DNA from: Antilocapra americana
Lineage: Eukaryota; Chordata; Mammalia; Artiodactyla; Antilocapridae
Assembly (NCBI GenBank): GCA_007570785.1
Contig: ML662442.1
Location: 33,341,909-33,405,908 of the forward strand
Direction: 5' to 3'
DNA: 64,000 bases
The position numbers and the translations under genes were made by a program. Below the pieces are notes generated by a model. The model saw only the letters and a list, made by a program, of their open reading frames with translations. It had not been told where the DNA came from and made no database searches. Positions within the stretch are counted from its first letter, which is position 1; every line of letters begins with the position of its first letter. This document shows, one piece after another, positions 1 through 11,546 of the stretch.

Positions 1-234
1 CAGACACCAGATATGAACCCCTGTCCATGAGTCTCATCCTACAGAAACTCAAACAATTACTAGGAATTAAAGGCACCAGGATGAGCAGCTTCACTGTTGA
101 TATTCTGCTATCATTTGCCACATGTATGATTTTCTTGCTTAAATTTCAACAAATAGAATGTGGTAAGTGCTTTATCTGATCTACACACAAAGCATTATGG
201 GAGTATGGAGTGATGGAGGTAGTATGATCAAATT

Positions 235-405
235 TCCAGTCACCAGCTCAGTACATTTGGACAAGTTATTTAACCTGCTAAGCCTAGGTTTCCTTGGGGT
301 TAAATGGCTATATATACCTTAAAAGATTATTTGGATAAATGAGATAAATAATACAGGTTAAGATTGTGTCTGTCATGTACTTGCACTAATAGATATTCTT
401 TGCCA
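235..405 (+). mobile_element. MIR SINE fragment
   Basis: Degenerate core of the ancient tRNA-derived MIR family. Visible are the 'acaagttatttaacc' block and the downstream 'gataaataatac' part in consensus order. Old and strongly diverged, so the ends are approximate. No other function is apparent. Confidence 0.6.
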
Positions 406-920
406 CAGATGCATAAATACAAATAGAAGAGAAATCACCTGCCCTTGCTTGGGAAGCACTGTGAGTCCATATAGAACATTTCTTATGGATTGAGCCTTAA
501 AGAGAAAAGAGGATTTCGCCAGATAGAAAAGTAGGGAAGGGCATAAGAGTTAGACTAGAACATATATGTGCTAACTAGTCTTCATTGGCCTCTTCAGATC
601 TCTTCCTGCCCATCTCTCTGTGACTTACAATAGTAACTCCTGTGGACTATATTAACCAGGATTCCTTGCCCTCTGTTTTCTGTTAGGATCAGCCAGTGGC
701 AGGTGCCTGTAAGATAATAGAGGGTAGGAAGAAAGAGAATTCAGGGTACTAACCTTGTTGGACTACATAATTCTCATGGCTACAACTTTAGATCTAGGGG
801 TGGTAAAACATTCTAATACCACAAGTCCCTGTATACCTCTCAAGAGTCCAAACATTCAGCTCTCTCCGGTTAAATCCTTGAAGTGTGCACCTCTTTTCTG
901 TTAACCCCCAGATATACATC
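406..920. other. Unique noncoding stretch
   Basis: I see no recognisable repeat, RNA gene or credible exon here. Only very short open frames occur. Confidence 0.5.
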
Positions 921-1120
921 AGGCTTCTCTGGTGGCTCAGCTGGTTAAGAATCTGCCTGCAATGCAGGAGACCTGGGTTCTATCCCTGGGTTAGAAAGAT
1001 CCCCTGGAGAAGGGAATGGCTACCCACTCCAGTATTCTGCCTTGGAGAATTCCATAGACTGTATAATCCATGGGGTCCCAAAGAGTTGGACATGACTGAG
1101 TGACTTTCACTTTCAGTTTC
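921..1120 (+). mobile_element. Bov-tA SINE
   Basis: Ruminant SINE made of a tRNA-Glu-related head ('ggtggctcagctgg', the pol III A-box region, then 'gggttctatccc', the B-box region) fused to the Bov-A body ending 'gactgagtgac' and 'ctttcactttcag'. A short AT-rich match (agatata) on both sides is a possible target-site duplication. It is mobilised by BovB, whose 3' end it shares. Small open frames on both strands here are incidental. Confidence 0.95.
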
Positions 1121-1379
1121 GAGATATATACAATATGCAAAAAACAGTGAGTAAAACTTCATGGGTCTATTTAAGTAATGATAAATAGTTCATTTTTCTC
1201 CAATTTTCAAAATATCAAAAATAAATAAAATCCAAAAAACACTTTGTAATATCTTCCTGGAACTATCACCCTTTTCCCCATCATAGCCAAGCCTTGTAAA
1301 TAACAGTTTACATTGAATTCCCTAATTCTTCATTCCTTTTTAGATGGGCTTTAACTCCCTCCCCAAGTCATTCCATGAA

Positions 1380-1765
1380 AATACTTTTCAAATGACTGTA
1401 ACAGGTTTCTGAACTGCAGATATTCTTTGTTGAGTGGCCTTAAATTTCTGGTTTGCTGGGAGTTTTTATCATAAACGGTATTGAATTTTATCAAGTATTT
1501 CTTTGCATCTATTGAGACCATCATATACTATTAATGTGATAAATTATACTGATCAATTTTCAAACTTTAAACTATCCTTTCATTCCTGGAATATACTTTG
1601 CTTGGTCATTTTTCTTTCTATATGTAACTGATTTCCAGTTATATATGACTCAACTCAGAGTTTTTAGTCTGTGTTGATAAAGAACATTGATCGGCAATTT
1701 TGTTATTGCCTTTTTCTAGCTTTGGTGTCAGGATTATTCTAAGCTGAAAAATATATGTTCTTACA
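1380..1765 (-). mobile_element. L1 ORF2 fragment, antisense
   Basis: The plus strand is recognisable as the complement of L1 ORF2 (reverse transcriptase region). Signature words in order include 'tttgcatctattgag', 'aatgtgataaatta', 'cattcctggaat' and 'tttggtgtcagg'. Many substitutions and no open frame: a dead, 5'- and 3'-truncated copy. Confidence 0.75.
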
Positions 1766-2087
1766 TCATTCTATCTTAGTTTTTTCCTCCATATTTTTTA
1801 TACTGTTTCTTCTCAGCCATTTTTTCCCACTTATAATTCTGTGTCCATCCTTTATATTTTAGAGTTTCCCTAGGTTCTACTTTTAATCTTAGTGTATGGG
1901 GGGTGGAGAGGTAAATAGATTGAATCCAGATTATAAAGAGATTTATATTAAGACCTTCTTACATTTCACCAAATAAAGAAATACCCATGGAATTCTATGT
2001 AATCTGCTGAGGTGTTTGTTCCAGCTTCATCTAAAACACAACTCCAATCTCTATCAAAAGCCTTTATAATCCCTCTACTTGCTGGCA

Positions 2088-2220
2088 CTGAAGAAGGAAA
2101 TGGCATCCTACTCCAGCATTCTTGCCTGGAGAATCCCTTGCACAGAGGAGCCTGGTGGGCTATAGTCCACGGCGTCCAGAGAGTCGGACACGGCTGAGAA
2201 GCCAGCACTACTACACTACT
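2088..2220 (+). mobile_element. Bov-A monomer SINE with target-site duplication
   Basis: Bov-A body only ('actccagcattcttgcc', 'cagaggagcctgg', 'gagtcggacacgg'), without the tRNA head. It is flanked by a 14-bp direct repeat 'tctactygctggca' at 2074-2087 and 2221-2234 with one mismatch. The duplication fixes both ends and shows retroposition. Confidence 0.93.
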
Positions 2221-2234
2221 TCTACTCGCTGGCA

Positions 2235-4520
2235 AAATTAAAACTACATTTGGTTCACACTGTTCTTCCTTCTAATATGCATTTCTCTGCTTTTAAAAAC
2301 TTTTTTCTTCCAATGTTTATTTCAAAAATAGCTCCCTCCATGAAGGCTTAATAACCTCCTCAATCCTAAAAGAATGATATTTATTTGGGCTTGTTACATT
2401 ATAGCACCATACTGATAGCTCCTTAACAAAACCCACTTACTCCTGCTTCCTACAACAGCTGCATATGTACGGGGTTTATTGCCTTCCCCAAGCCCAACCA
2501 AACTAAACTACTTAGGGGAAGAAGGATATCCCATATGTTTGTTTCCTGCCCAATCCAATCCAATGTCTTATAATTTTTAGACCATTAGAAAACTATTTGT
2601 TAAAGTGAATTGAATTACAATTGGAAAAGACAATCCAGGATGTCTGGCCATCTTAATCTATGTCTTGCTGAACAGTATGCCAACCAAAATCTCCTTTTAG
2701 GCAGAGCCCTTCTCAGTACTCACTTTCCTATCCTAAGGCATTTTAAGTCCTGCTGTTAAAATAGATGAGTTAGGAAAATGTGTTTTTCATGAGTGAATGG
2801 AATGTAGATAAAATTCGTATAAAAATAAAGCACTGGATCTGAACACTGAGTTAGTAATTTCCAATAAATCCATGAACTTAAACAAAAATTACCATTAAGT
2901 TCCATAAAAAAGTCACAAGCAGAATTTTTTTCAACCTTTTATATATATTTAAAAAAAAAAAAGAAAAAAACTTCAGGGTTATTTTCTTTCCCTAATTATT
3001 TTCTTTTCAAATGTTTGTTATCTATGGTGGCTCTTGATAGAAGGAAGAAGAAAAATAAACAAATTCTGTCTTACAAAACTATTTTCAGCCTGTAGTTGGT
3101 AACCTGCAACAAAATGCACATATCTATATTGACTTTCTAGTCAGGAAAAATGATAAACAAACAAACAGCAATAACCTTCCATCCCCAAGAGTGTTATTAA
3201 GGCTTTGTGCTGAAATATAGCACCCAGCAGCCAGGCCATTAAAGCGTAGCATGTAAAGTCTGAGAAAGCATGATATTTCTAAATCAATAAAACATCAAAC
3301 TGGTCCTATTTTTGCTGGAAAATTCCAGCGGTTTAACTTAAAACAGAAATTAAAAAAAAAAAGATCATATTTTTACCCAATATTACTTGCTTTTTTTAGT
3401 TTTTCTTTTTACCCAAAATAAGAGTTGTACACCTATGATAAAGTTACATATTGGAATGCATGTCAGAATTAGTAGTAGTGTTTTCTGAATGAAAGAGGCT
3501 CTCAGCTAAAGCTTTTGTTGGCATCATAGCCACAGTGGGAAACTGTTGCTAGGATGACTTCACATCTCTGCATGTTTGCTGATCTTTCTTCCACATAATG
3601 AAGCTATTCAGCATTCTTCTAAATACATGATTAGATCCTATCTCTAACTTTCCTTCTGGTCTATACTCTATTTTCCTAGTTTTCTTCTCCCCCATGCTGC
3701 TTCTAGAAAACTGTCATGGAACAACATATCGGTTCAGCCATATATGCACATATAAAAATAAAATAGCCTTTAAAATATAATTCAAATCACATCCAACTAT
3801 CTACATATACAGAAATATTTAAGAAAAAAATGATCACTTTCTTGTTTTTGTTTCTGCTTATGTACTTCAGATAAGAGTTACTTTATATAAACAAATTAAT
3901 TTATAAATTTAATTAAGGCTGGATAGGGTTTACTTTGATGACATTGGTCATGGAGAGAAGAGCATAAGAGCAGGTGGCATTATTCTCATGAAGGAGAAGG
4001 CAGAGAGGTATAGAGAGCTATGCAAGGAAAATAGCTACAAACAGAAAAGTGACAAGCAGGACAAGCAGGTCACTAGGACTGTAAAAATGAGAAATATCAA
4101 ATAGAAAGGAATTTGAAAAGATTTGGAGGGTTATCCAGTATAAGTAATAGGGAATAGCAATAATTAATGAATAAAATGCCAAATATCAAGGAAAAGAAAC
4201 AAGCTTGAAAAAGTATGGATGTAATGTTTTTGTTTTCCAACATAGAATGTAATGATACTGCCACTTGCATTGTGGAATACTTGAACAGTGCCTTGCACCA
4301 TGAGTGTGACCATATATGAGGGTCCTGGCTATCAAGAAAATGCTTTGATTTAACAGAGTTATCTATCATTGGAGAATCTTTCAGAAAGCATTTTGTTTTC
4401 CATATCCAGCAAAAAGTAAGGGCAACTAAAAAGACCCATCCCTAGATATATGAAGACCAAGCATATTATTTTTAACTCTGTAAAGTCACCATTATTAAAT
4501 TTTTAACCTACAAAAATGTC
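2235..4520. other. Unique noncoding tract, repeat-poor
   Basis: About 2.3 kb without a recognisable transposable element. It is AT-rich with poly(A) and poly(T) runs near 2950 and 3350. The part around 3085-3360 has a more mixed composition and looks like single-copy sequence. One 90-codon minus-strand frame (4097-4369) shows no recognisable domain. Confidence 0.5.
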
Positions 4521-4524
4521 AGTT

Positions 4525-4640
4525 TCATACAGTTTAAATTACCAGTTGCATAATCTTGGTTAAGACATTTTACCTTTCTTGGTAAAAGTTTCCTTATCTG
4601 TAAAATGAGAACTTTAGACCAGATTAGTAGGTGCCAACCT
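4525..4640 (+). mobile_element. MIR SINE fragment
   Basis: Contains the MIR core order: 'ataatcttggttaag', then 'tttccttatctgtaaaatgag'. The latter is the highly recognisable MIR 'cctcatctgtaaaatg' block. Truncated and old. Confidence 0.7.
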
Positions 4641-4647
4641 ATATTTT

Positions 4648-4800
4648 GGTGGCTCAGATGGTAAAGACTCCACCTGCAATGCTAGGAGACCTGGGTTCGC
4701 TCCCTGGTCAGGAAGATCCCTTGGAAAAGGAAATGGGAACCCACTCCAGTATTCTTTTCTGGAGAATTCCATGAACAAAGGAGCCTGCAGATGGGCTACA
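4648..4800 (+). mobile_element. Bov-tA SINE, 3'-truncated
   Basis: Has the tRNA-derived head ('ggtggctcagatgg', 'gggttcgctccctgg') and the first half of the body ('cccactccagtattc', 'aaaggagcctg'). It stops at 'gatgggctacata', before the usual 'gtcggacacgactgag' tail, so the 3' end is lost. Confidence 0.85.
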
Positions 4801-4819
4801 TATTTTTTTGGTTGATGTA

Positions 4820-5270
4820 TAATAGTAAATCTTTGTGATTTAATATGAATGTCCCTAATAATTTGTCATGACAGCACCTTTCATACACTTTTTCACCATC
4901 AAGAATCTTCCTTTGTGAGATATCTACTTAATTTCTTTATTCTTTTTAAAGAGTTATTTAGCTTCTTGAGGCCTGAAGGATTTCTTTAAATATCCTGGAT
5001 GTAATTTCTTTGTTGGATATATGTATTGCGAATATATACTCTCAGTCCATAATTTGACTTTTTCCTCTTATTTGTATATTTTAATAATCAAAATACGTTC
5101 ATTTGGATGAAGTGTAATTTATGATTATTTTCTTTCATGTTTAGCCTATTTTTGTCCTAAGAAATCCTTACCTATGCTCTCAAGTCACAAAAATATTCTC
5201 CTGTACTTTCTTCTAAAAGATTTATGATTTTAGCATATGCATAAAAAGAGTTATTCAAGCTTTTTGGCCC
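4820..5270 (-). mobile_element. L1 3'-ORF2 fragment, antisense
   Basis: Complement of the 3' part of L1 ORF2. Ordered landmarks are 'gttggatatatg', 'actctcagtcc', 'aagaaatccttacc' and the following 'ttcttctaaaagatttatg'. Degenerate and noncoding. Confidence 0.68.
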
Positions 5271-5384
5271 TGTAAGTTTATCTTGTTGAATAAATTTGGA
5301 GAATTTTTGACCAATACTAGAAAAAATAATTATCTGTCCCCTTCTTTCTTTTTATATTTATCTATTTTGAAGTTTATTGACCTT

Positions 5385-5937
5385 TTTGTGTTAGTTTTCA
5401 ATTAGTGCCATAACAAATTATCACAAATTTAGAGGCTTAGACTCACATACATGTATTTTCCTATACAGTTCTATAGGTCTAATATCTGACATGGGTTTCA
5501 CCAGGCTACAATCAACATGTCCGCAAAGCTGTCTTCTTTTATGTAAGCTCTAGGTAAATCCATGTAAGTTGTGAACAGAGCTCAGTTCCTTATGTTTCTA
5601 AAACTGAGGTCCCTGTCTTGCAAACTGTCAACTGAGAGTCATTCCCAGCTTTACAGGTTCCCTACCTGCCTTAGCATGTGGTCTCCTTTCTCTGTCTTCA
5701 AATCCATCAACATTTGGCCATGTGTCTCTCACATTTCAAATCTTTCCTATCTTCTTCCATTTTCTCAAGTCTATGACCTACTTCCACTTTTAAAGGCCCG
5801 TACAGTTACATGGGGACCATGTAGACAATTCAGTATATCTCTCTGTTTTGAAGTTTGTAGTCTTAATTCCACATGCAAAAATCCTCTTGGCATGAAAAGT
5901 TACTGTAAAGGAAAAACTCACTTCCTCCTGTGCGACT
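5385..5937 (-). mobile_element. Ancient LTR-like interspersed repeat, left part
   Basis: Starts with 'gtgccataacaaatt' and 'tagaggcttag', typical of the antisense end of old MaLR-type (MLT1-like) LTRs, and continues through 'acttttaaaggcc'. The matching remainder resumes at 7556-7645 ('ggttccagggatta'). The element was therefore split by the LTR insertion between them. The exact family is not assigned. Confidence 0.55.
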
Positions 5938-6591
5938 TCTTTAATATTACTCACACTCGATACTTTTGGTCACCAAATATGTTGGGAGGGTAAGGGGTGC
6001 AGGAAAGCTTCTACACACCAAGCAATTCTGTGACACGCGCGGGCTAGTTTGTCCTACAATTTAACTCAATTCTGACATTACCCGCCTGGAGATAGTATCA
6101 GATTCCATAAGTTAAGGGCTCAGTCCTACAAGAATGCCCCTCGCCATTTCAAATGCCAACTGCAAGTGCAGATTTGTTGTTACCTATGCTTCTGACCAGT
6201 CCAAAGTTTCAGTCCAAAGGCTCCCAGGGCCTCAGGCTTGATTAGTTTGCTAGAGTGGCTCACAAAACTCAGGAATATGTTTTACTCACTAAATTACAAA
6301 ACTTTATTTTAAAAACATATTATAAAAAATATAACTCAGAAATAGCCAGGTGGAAGAGATGCCTCAGGCAAGTCAAGGTATGTGGGAAAGGGTCAAGGAG
6401 TTTCCATGTCTCTTCTGGGCACACTACTCTCCTAGTACTTTCACAAGTTTACCTACCTGAAGATTCTCTGAACCTCATCCTTGTGGATTTTTCCAGAGCT
6501 TTCATCACATATGCATGATGGATTAAATCATTGACTATTGGGAGATTAACTCAGTCTCTAGCCCTTCTCTCCTCCCAAGAGGTCAGACCCT

Positions 6592-7264
6592 CAGTTCAGT
6601 TCAGTTCAGTCACTCAGTCATGTCCGACTCTCTGCGATCCCATGGACTGCAGCACATCAGACCTCCCTGTCCATCACCAACTCCCATTGCTCAAACTCAT
6701 CTCCATTGAGTCGATGATACCATCCAACCATTTTACCCTCTGTTGTCCCCTTCTCCTCCCACCTTCAATCTTTTCCAGAATCAGGGTCTTTTCAAATGAA
6801 TCAGTTCTGCACATCAGGTGGCCAAAGTATTGGAGCTTCAGCTTTGGCATCAGTCCTTCCAATGAATATTCAGGACTGATCTCCTTTAGGATGGACTGGT
6901 TGGATCTCCTTGCAGTTCAAGGGATTCTCAAGAGTCTTCTCCAATACCACAGTTCAAAAGTATCAATTCTTTGGTGATCAGCCTTCTTTATAGTCCAACC
7001 CTCACTTCTATATATGACTGCTGGAAAAACCATAGCTTTGACTAGATGGTAATATCTCTGCTTTTTAATATGCTGTCTAGGTTGGTCATAACTTTTCTTC
7101 CAAGGAACAAGCGTCTTTTAATTTCACGACTGCAGTCACCATCTGCAGTGATTTTGGAGCCCCCAAAATAAAGTCTGTCACTGTTTCCACTGTTTCTCCA
7201 TCTATTTGCCATGAAGTGATGGGATCAGATGCCATGATCTTAGTTTTCTGAATGTTGCATTTTA
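6592..7264 (-). mobile_element. BovB LINE 3' end, 5'-truncated
   Basis: Antisense copy of the last ~670 bp of BovB. It starts with the repeated 'cagttcagttcag' terminus and runs through the C-terminal region of the RT protein to 'cagatgccatgatc'. The flanking 12-bp duplication 'aggtcagaccct' at 6580-6591 and 7265-7276 is perfect, fixing the insertion site inside the older LTR. Open frames on both strands here are remnants or shadows of the BovB protein. Confidence 0.97.
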
Positions 7265-7508
7265 AGGTCAGACCCTAGGACCAAAAGTTCCAACTCTCTT
7301 ATCAAGGTTGGTTCTCCTGGTAACCAGCCGCCATCGTTAGGTTACCTAGGGACTCTTCAAAATTCACCTCAGTGATAAAAACTCAGGTGTGATAGAAAGG
7401 GGCTTGTTATGAATAATGAAAGATATCCATTTCATCCTTATCACTCTTATCATTTAGGAATTCCAAGACTCTTAGGAGCTCTGAGTCAGAAACGAGGACA
7501 AAGGTCAA

Positions 7509-7540
7509 ATATATATATATATATACATATATACATATAT
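7509..7540. repeat. AT dinucleotide repeat
   Basis: Imperfect (AT)n run at the tail of the LTR, possibly expanded from its native AT-rich terminus. Confidence 0.9.
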
Positions 7541-7555
7541 CTGTATGTATTATAA

Positions 7556-7645
7556 ACCATAATATCATGTAAGATATTTATAGGTTCCTAGGTTCCAGGG
7601 ATTAGAATATGAACATCTCTAGAGAGCTTTTATTCTTCTTGCCAA
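7556..7645 (-). mobile_element. Ancient LTR-like repeat, right part
   Basis: Continuation of the element seen at 5385-5937: 'catgtaagatattt', 'ggttccagggatta', 'aacatctctagag'. In the family these follow the last block of the left part directly, so the two pieces were one element before the ERV LTR inserted. Confidence 0.45.
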
Positions 7646-7649
7646 AACA

Positions 7650-8825
7650 TTTAATCTGCTAAGTCCAATCTTCTATTAAATTCAACAACAGAATCCTTTT
7701 ATTTCAGATTCTAAATTTTTTATTTCTAGAAATTCTTTTTGATTTTTTATAGCTTTTATTTCTTTGCCAATAATTTCCAACTGTTCACTCTCATTATGGC
7801 CACCTTTTAAATTAAATTCTTATTATAGATACTTAAATATCTTTTACTGTTAATTGTTTACTAATTATCAGTGGTCTATTGATATTGATTGCTTTCATCC
7901 TTGACAATAACTCATATTTTCCTATATCTAAAAAAATTTTTATTGCACACTTGTGAATTAAAGCTCCAAATTCTGTTTTCTTCCTATGAGAAGTGGTGAT
8001 TAATTTTTCTAATAGTTAAATTACTGGCTGATCATCCCATTGAATTCTTGAAGTGTTTGTTTTATATTTTGTTGGAACATATTTGTTCCCATGTTGCTCT
8101 TAGCACTTGGGCCAATGGGGGAAAATAGTATTTGCATCTAATATGGGGAATTTCCTGAGTTTCAGTGGAAAGTCTGAGGTATTTATAAGAGCCCTTTTAC
8201 TTGGCAGGACTCAGTAAAAGGATCAAGAGCTAAAACCTATGTTTAACTTCAGCCATCATGCTATTGATTTCGTCTGGACTTCTTAATGTAATGCTTTCTA
8301 TATATGAATTTCAGGAAATTGTCCACAAGTTTGCTGGGAATTTTGAAATCAAGCCTGTCTCTCTTTTTCTGGGTTGTCTCCTGTTAATTTCCAGTCACTG
8401 TTATAGTTTCTACCTCTCATAAAATTACAAGTTAGTATAACAGTGGCTTCTGCTTAGTTTTATCCAACTGCACCACACATTAATTGGGTATTGCCCTCAG
8501 GAGAAAAGCCTTGTAAATGTGGCTGTTACCCAGTATGGTAACCTTCTTTCAAATGTTAAATCCCCCTCAGAGTCTCCCTACTTTGGATTATGCACCAGTG
8601 TTAATCCAAAACAGGCAGACACTGAGAGGGATTTAACTGCTTTTTTAAAAAAATATTCTGTCCAGAGTTAATAGTTTCTATCTGCAGGAAGGTTAGTCCA
8701 GTGCAAGCCATTCCACTACTATCTAAACTGGAAATTTGACTCAAGTGTTTAAAGGATAACTGTCTTCTGTGTTGAGAATATACAGAGTGGGAAGGAGACA
8801 AGGAGTTTCTTGCAATGAAATGAGA
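7650..8825. other. AT-rich noncoding tract, possible old L1 3' UTR
   Basis: The first part ('tttctagaaattc', 'tgttcactctcattatgg') is reminiscent of the antisense L1M 3'-region but is too diverged for assignment. The rest (8100-8825) is unassigned. The 66-codon minus-strand frame near 8601-8801 has no recognisable domain. Confidence 0.35.
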
Positions 8826-8829
8826 TTAA

Positions 8830-9170
8830 CTAGTCCTAGAATGGTAGTAGTGAGTTGGTCAGACGTGGTCAACTCAGGATATAGTTTTTAAGTAGTCAAA
8901 GAATTCCCTAGTAGATTGGGAAGGAGTATAAACGACAGAAGGCAAGTATTTTGCTAAGACTTAATAATGAGCCTGAGAAACATAGCAACTGGCTCCAGAA
9001 AGTTATGTTAAACTTTGGAGGGATGAGAGCAAAGAGCATGAGTTTAGTTTTAAACATGTTGAGTTCAAGATGTCTGTTAGACATTTAGGTAGAGATAGCA
9101 AGTGGGCAGTTGGATATACAAGTCTGGAGTTCAAAGTAGAGGTCTGACTGGAGATAAATTCAGGGGTTGC
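8830..9170 (-). mobile_element. L2 LINE fragment, antisense
   Basis: The stretch 'gttgagttcaagatg' ... 'gggcagttggatatac' ... 'tctggagttcaaag' is the complement of a well-conserved part of the L2 ORF2 3' region. It is an old mammalian CR1-like LINE, noncoding here. Confidence 0.7.
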
Positions 9171-9230
9171 ATTAGTTACCTATTGCTATGTAACAAATTA
9201 TCCCCAAATTTAGCATCCTAAAGCAAAATA

Positions 9231-9532
9231 TCCTAAAGGAGATCAGTCCTGGGTGTTCATTGGAAGGACTGATGTTGAAGCTGAAACTCCAATAATTTGG
9301 CCACCTGATGCAAAGGGCTGACTCATTTGAAAAGACCTTGATGCTGGAAAAGATTGACGGCAGGAGAAGGGGACAACAGAGGATGAGATGGTTGGATGGC
9401 ATCACCGACTCAATGGAGATGAGTTTGAGTAAACCCTGGGAGTTTGGGATGGACAGGGAGGCCTGAGGTGCTGCAGTTTCATGGGGTCACAAAGAGTTAG
9501 ACATGACTGAACAACTGAACTGAACTGAACTG
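9231..9532 (+). mobile_element. BovB LINE 3' end, 5'-truncated
   Basis: Last ~300 bp of BovB, from 'tcctaaaggagatcag' to the terminal 'gaactgaactga' repeats. Flanked by an 11-bp duplication 'aaagcaraata' (9220-9230 and 9533-9543, one mismatch). It sits inside the older repeat at 9172-9965. Confidence 0.96.
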
Positions 9533-9796
9533 AAAGCAGAATAATAATAATCTCACACAGTTTCTGAATGTTAGAAATTCAGACATGGCTTAGTTGAATA
9601 ATTCTTGCTCACAGTTCTTCATGAGGTTGTAATCAAGTTGTCGCTGAGGCTGTATGCAGTCTCTCTGAAGACTTCATCGAGGCTAGAGAATCTGCATCCA
9701 AGTTTTCTCCTGTGGCTGTTGGCAGGAGGCTTCAGTTCCTTACTATATTGACCTCTACACAGGGCTTCCTAGGGCATGTCTTCACACAGCAGTGGA

Positions 9797-9831
9797 TGAC
9801 TGAAAGAGGGAAAGAAAGAGAGAGAGAGAAC
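9797..9831. repeat. GA-rich simple repeat
   Basis: Runs of 'gaaagaga' and 'gagagagaga' within the old repeat; the parent family carries a GA tract at this position, so this is likely native to it. Confidence 0.8.
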
Positions 9832-10224
9832 TCAAGATGAAAACCCTTATCTCAAAAGTGACATTCCATCACTTGGTGGTACTAGAAGTGAGTCACTGTT
9901 ACAAGCCACACTCAGAGTCAGGGAAGTGGAATTAATCTCAGTCTTTTGGAGGCGGAATTATCACAGAATTTGAGAACATATCCTTAAAATTAGCACAAAA
10001 ATAATCAGCACACAGATAATATTTAAAGTCATAGGACTGGATAAGATCAAGGGAAATTGTGATATAAAGAAATCCAGAATCTGACCTCTGGATACTACCA
10101 ACAGAAAAAGAAGAGAAAAAACAAATAAATGAGGTTTTAAAACAGAAATCAGTGAGATAGTAGGAAAAAAAATAGATTGTAAGGTTCTTGAAGCTAGAAA
10201 AATAAAAGTGTATTGTGTTCTGAA

Positions 10225-10500
10225 CCCTGTAATAGACACAATAACTGCTATCTACATTTTTACACTTAGCTTACAGACATTAATTGCACTTAACATGAAC
10301 TGCATAATTATTATATGTGGTAGATATGTCTGGACATTTTTAAATATGTTATTTGATCCTCACAACAAATCAATAAGGAAAGCATTATTATTCAGCATTT
10401 TATGTATGAGAAATGGATGGTTCATAGAGTTAAATAACTTGTCCAAATTCACATTAGTGAGTTGCAAAGCTCGTAACTGAATTATTGTCACCCTTATCCA
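10225..10500 (-). mobile_element. MIR SINE, antisense
   Basis: Antisense MIR with the classic order 'ttatttgatcctcacaac', 'attattattcagc', 'ttaaataacttgtcc'. It covers most of the element. Two 90-codon frames overlapping here on opposite strands are incidental. Confidence 0.75.
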
Positions 10501-10749
10501 AAACCCAAGTTCTAGTACCAGGTTTCAAAATATTTGCTAAATTATTGGCACCTTAAAATGGCTATCTCTTTCATCTATCATTATTTAGTTAATTATTTTA
10601 GCCATAGAAATAAAGTTAGTGTTTATTAAAAATTGACCATAATCCTTAAGAAGCTGAAATAACATTTTTATAAATGAAGGCATTTACTCCAATATGGAAA
10701 GTATATATAAGTGGACATGTTAACTCAATACATAACTGTCATGTTAACT

Positions 10750-11171
10750 TTCCAAAACACTAATATCATCCTGCCTTATTACTACTCAGAAAATGTCAAT
10801 AACTAAATGTAGTCTGAATCTGTGATTTTGGTGTTGTTTTCTAATCTCATCCTCTTAGCCTGGGCTCCAGTACATACAGCCTATAAATATTTTATGTAGT
10901 CCTATCTCCATTTCTTTTTTTCTTTCCCTCCTGAAATGCTTACTATCTCCTCTAATCTTCTTCCAATGTAATGAATCACTATATACCTTGCCTCGGGCCA
11001 CAAGAATCTCTCCATTCTCTGAACTCCTGATGTCACCAAGTTTTTACCACACAGAGTTTGTACATTTCTTACCACTGATATGCAAGCTACTTTTGGAAAA
11101 ATAAAAAATCCATTGTGTCTACTGTATTTGTCAATCTTATAACTTATAGTATTATAGCCTCTTATGCATAA
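10750..11171 (+). mobile_element. Probable L2 LINE fragment
   Basis: Weak L2-like order: 'tatcatcctgcc', 'ccttgcctcgggcc', 'attctctgaactcctg'. Heavily diverged; assignment is tentative. Confidence 0.4.
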
Positions 11172-11398
11172 TAGGGCTTCCCAAGTGGCACTAGTGGTAA
11201 AGAACCCACCTGCCAACACAGGATATGTAAGAGACCTGGGTCCTATACCTGGGTCAGGAAGATCACTTGGAGGAGGGCATGGCACCCCCCTCCAGTATTC
11301 TAGCCTGAGAAATCCCACGGACAGAGGAGCCTGGCGGGCTACTGTCCATACAGTTGCAAAAAGTTGGACACAATTGAAGCATCTAAGCTTGCACACAA
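11172..11398 (+). mobile_element. Bov-tA SINE
   Basis: Full-length Bov-tA with head 'gggcttcccaagtgg', B-box area 'gggtcctatacctggg', body 'cctccagtattctagcc' and tail 'ggacacaattgaagc'. The long frames on both strands (up to 164 codons) arise from SINE sequence read through flanking DNA. Confidence 0.95.
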
Positions 11399-11546
11399 CT
11401 GATATATTAATTCTTAACTTGACAGTAAGTATTCTATAAACAATAGTAGTAAATGCAGAGAGCTTACTCTGTACCTTTAACTTTTTGAAGAGTTTTATGT
11501 ATATTAACTCACAAATATTTTCCTTTAATTTCCCAAAACTTTGCTC

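Larger units (their letters stand above)
5938..7555 (-). mobile_element. Endogenous retrovirus LTR, antisense, interrupted by BovB
   Basis: A long solo LTR of an ancient ERV read in reverse. In the listed strand the order is 'caccaagcaattctg', 'caactcaattctgac'-like, 'gggctcagtcctacaag', 'gctcacaaaactcagg', 'atgcatgatggattaaatc', then after the BovB insertion 'ctggtaaccagccgcc', 'ggagctctgagtcag' and an AT run. No viral gene is present. I recognise the type but not the exact subfamily name. Frames such as 6255-6518 lie inside it and are not genes. Confidence 0.65.
9172..9965 (-). mobile_element. Ancient LTR-like repeat split by BovB
   Basis: Begins 'ttagttacctattgc', 'tgtaacaaattatcccc' and resumes after the BovB insertion with 'ctcacacagtttctg', 'ggctgttggcaggagg', 'gtgacattccatcac' and 'ggaggcggaattatc'. 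This is a common old mammalian repeat whose family name I cannot assign with confidence. Confidence 0.58.

Noticed and set aside
921..1120. tRNA gene (A- and B-box-like sequences)
   Set aside because: The tRNA-like head belongs to a Bov-tA SINE; there is no anticodon arm or acceptor stem. The same holds for the other SINEs.
6531..6977. A 148-codon plus-strand frame
   Set aside because: It runs from the ERV LTR into antisense BovB. The true BovB coding strand is the opposite one.
10902..11396. A 164-codon minus-strand frame
   Set aside because: Made of antisense Bov-tA plus flanking DNA; no domain.
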